Source: a virus
Direction: 5' to 3' (one strand)
DNA: 28,680 bases
Virus record (IMG/VR): IMGVR_UViG_3300019132_000067
Location: 1 to 28,680 of that record
In this document: one piece after another, positions 28,168-28,680 of the stretch
Numbering within the stretch: position 1 is the stretch's first letter
How the letters are laid out: each line of letters opens with the position of its first letter
Position numbers and translations under genes: made by a program
Notes under the pieces: model-generated
Told to the model about the DNA's origin: nothing
The model's database searches: none
The model's input: the letters and a program-made list of their open reading frames with translations, nothing else

Positions 28168-28680
28168 CTACGTGTTTTGAATGATCGGAATTTTGCAGGT
28201 CTTGAGAGCCCAATCGATCCAGAACTCTAGCCAGATCAAACGCGCCAAGGTCGGATCTTTCCCGTTGTCGATTGACTCCCACGGGCGTTCCGGCGACGCA
28301 TCCCAAAAACCCGGTTCCTTCCCGCCGTTGCTGGCCTGCCGGCGCTCTCTCGCCTGGCGAACGAGGTCAAGATCGGCCTGCCCCAGCACCGCGTGGCCTG
28401 GGTGGGAGGTAATCAGCCCGTCGTTGCGATGCGGCGCTGACGGCGTAATGTGTCCGGTCTTGTAATCTGTGCGCCCGCCGTAAAACAGCTCATAGAGGCC
28501 GGTTTCCTGGCAAAGATTCGACCACACGGAATAGGAGGGCGACCGGGAGTTGCTCTTGCCGGTGTACTCGTCGTGGTCCGGCGCGTCGGGGTGTGTCGTC
28601 CGTTCCGCCTCGATCCAGAGATAAAGATCGTCGGGCTCATATCTCATCAGAGCTTCGCCGATGGTCAGCGTATAACCCAT
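28168..28680 (-). CDS. Uncharacterised phage protein, 170 aa, at right window edge
   Basis: The ATG is the last codon of the window (complement of 28678-28680), so its ribosome site is out of view and a longer start cannot be excluded. 'MGYTLTIGEALMRYEPDDLY', 'PDAPDHDEYTGKSNSRSPSY', 'GLYELFYGG' and the end 'IWLEFWIDWALKTCKIPIIQ' match a family of uncharacterised phage proteins that I recall without a known function. The product is soluble and acidic. It leads the leftward group and is 11 bases from the next gene. Confidence 0.75.
   Translation of the reverse strand: MGYTLTIGEALMRYEPDDLYLWIEAERTTHPDAPDHDEYTGKSNSRSPSYSVWSNLCQETGLYELFYGGRTDYKTGHITPSAPHRNDGLITSHPGHAVLGQADLDLVRQARERRQASNGGKEPGFWDASPERPWESIDNGKDPTLARLIWLEFWIDWALKTCKIPIIQNT

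Overview
The window reads as part of a temperate, P22-type, short-tailed phage (podovirus morphology) or prophage of an alphaproteobacterium, probably in the Rhizobiales range. This rests on high GC, tightly packed genes with ATGA, TGATG or TAATG junctions, a gene-transfer-agent-type three-helix holin, and protein styles typical of that group. No host chromosomal genes, integrase, att site, tRNA or CRISPR array is visible.

Layout. (1) 1-3957, rightward: the end of a probable replication-initiation protein, a primase zinc-ribbon protein overlapping a TOPRIM primase-helicase, small proteins, SSB, and a 196-residue protein of unknown family ending just before a strong sigma70-like promoter. (2) 3958-4415, no genes: the promoter, then a leader with a chain of hairpins and two intrinsic terminators. 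(3) 4416-5088, leftward: three overlapping small genes, the last an XRE-type helix-turn-helix protein, with promoter and operator-like repeats at 5112-5150. (4) 5226-5539: four tiny tandem ORFs. (5) 5561-18756, rightward: small and large terminase, portal, scaffold, coat, gp4-like, gp10-like, a macro-domain protein, a coiled-coil miniprotein and three ejection proteins. This is the P22 order 3-2-1-8-5-4-10-(26-14)-7-20-16, with the macro-domain and coiled-coil genes in the 26/14 slot. (6) 18731-20368, leftward: a Phd/Doc toxin-antitoxin pair, a two-helix membrane protein, a lipoprotein and another two-helix membrane protein, where P22 carries immI/sieA. (7) 20605-23623, rightward: two collar-type tail fibre genes with small partners. 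(8) 23663-24848: lysis cassette (endolysin, holin, small membrane protein). (9) 25098-27880: a lipoprotein-type serine protease, a helix-turn-helix/metallophosphoesterase fusion and small phage proteins. (10) 27798-28680, leftward: three small genes, including a 40-residue membrane protein.

Working model. Replication genes act first. The 196-residue protein is a positional candidate for a Q-like late regulator, because it abuts a promoter whose transcript must cross two terminators and later several terminator-like hairpins, four of them placed just before start codons. The late transcript then supplies packaging, head, ejection, fibre and lysis proteins. The leftward cassette inside the late region looks like a lysogeny or defence island. 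The most noteworthy items are that cassette, the macro-domain gene in the tail-needle slot, the antitermination-like architecture, and the secreted lipoprotein protease. All function calls come from reading motifs and gene order; no database search was run.
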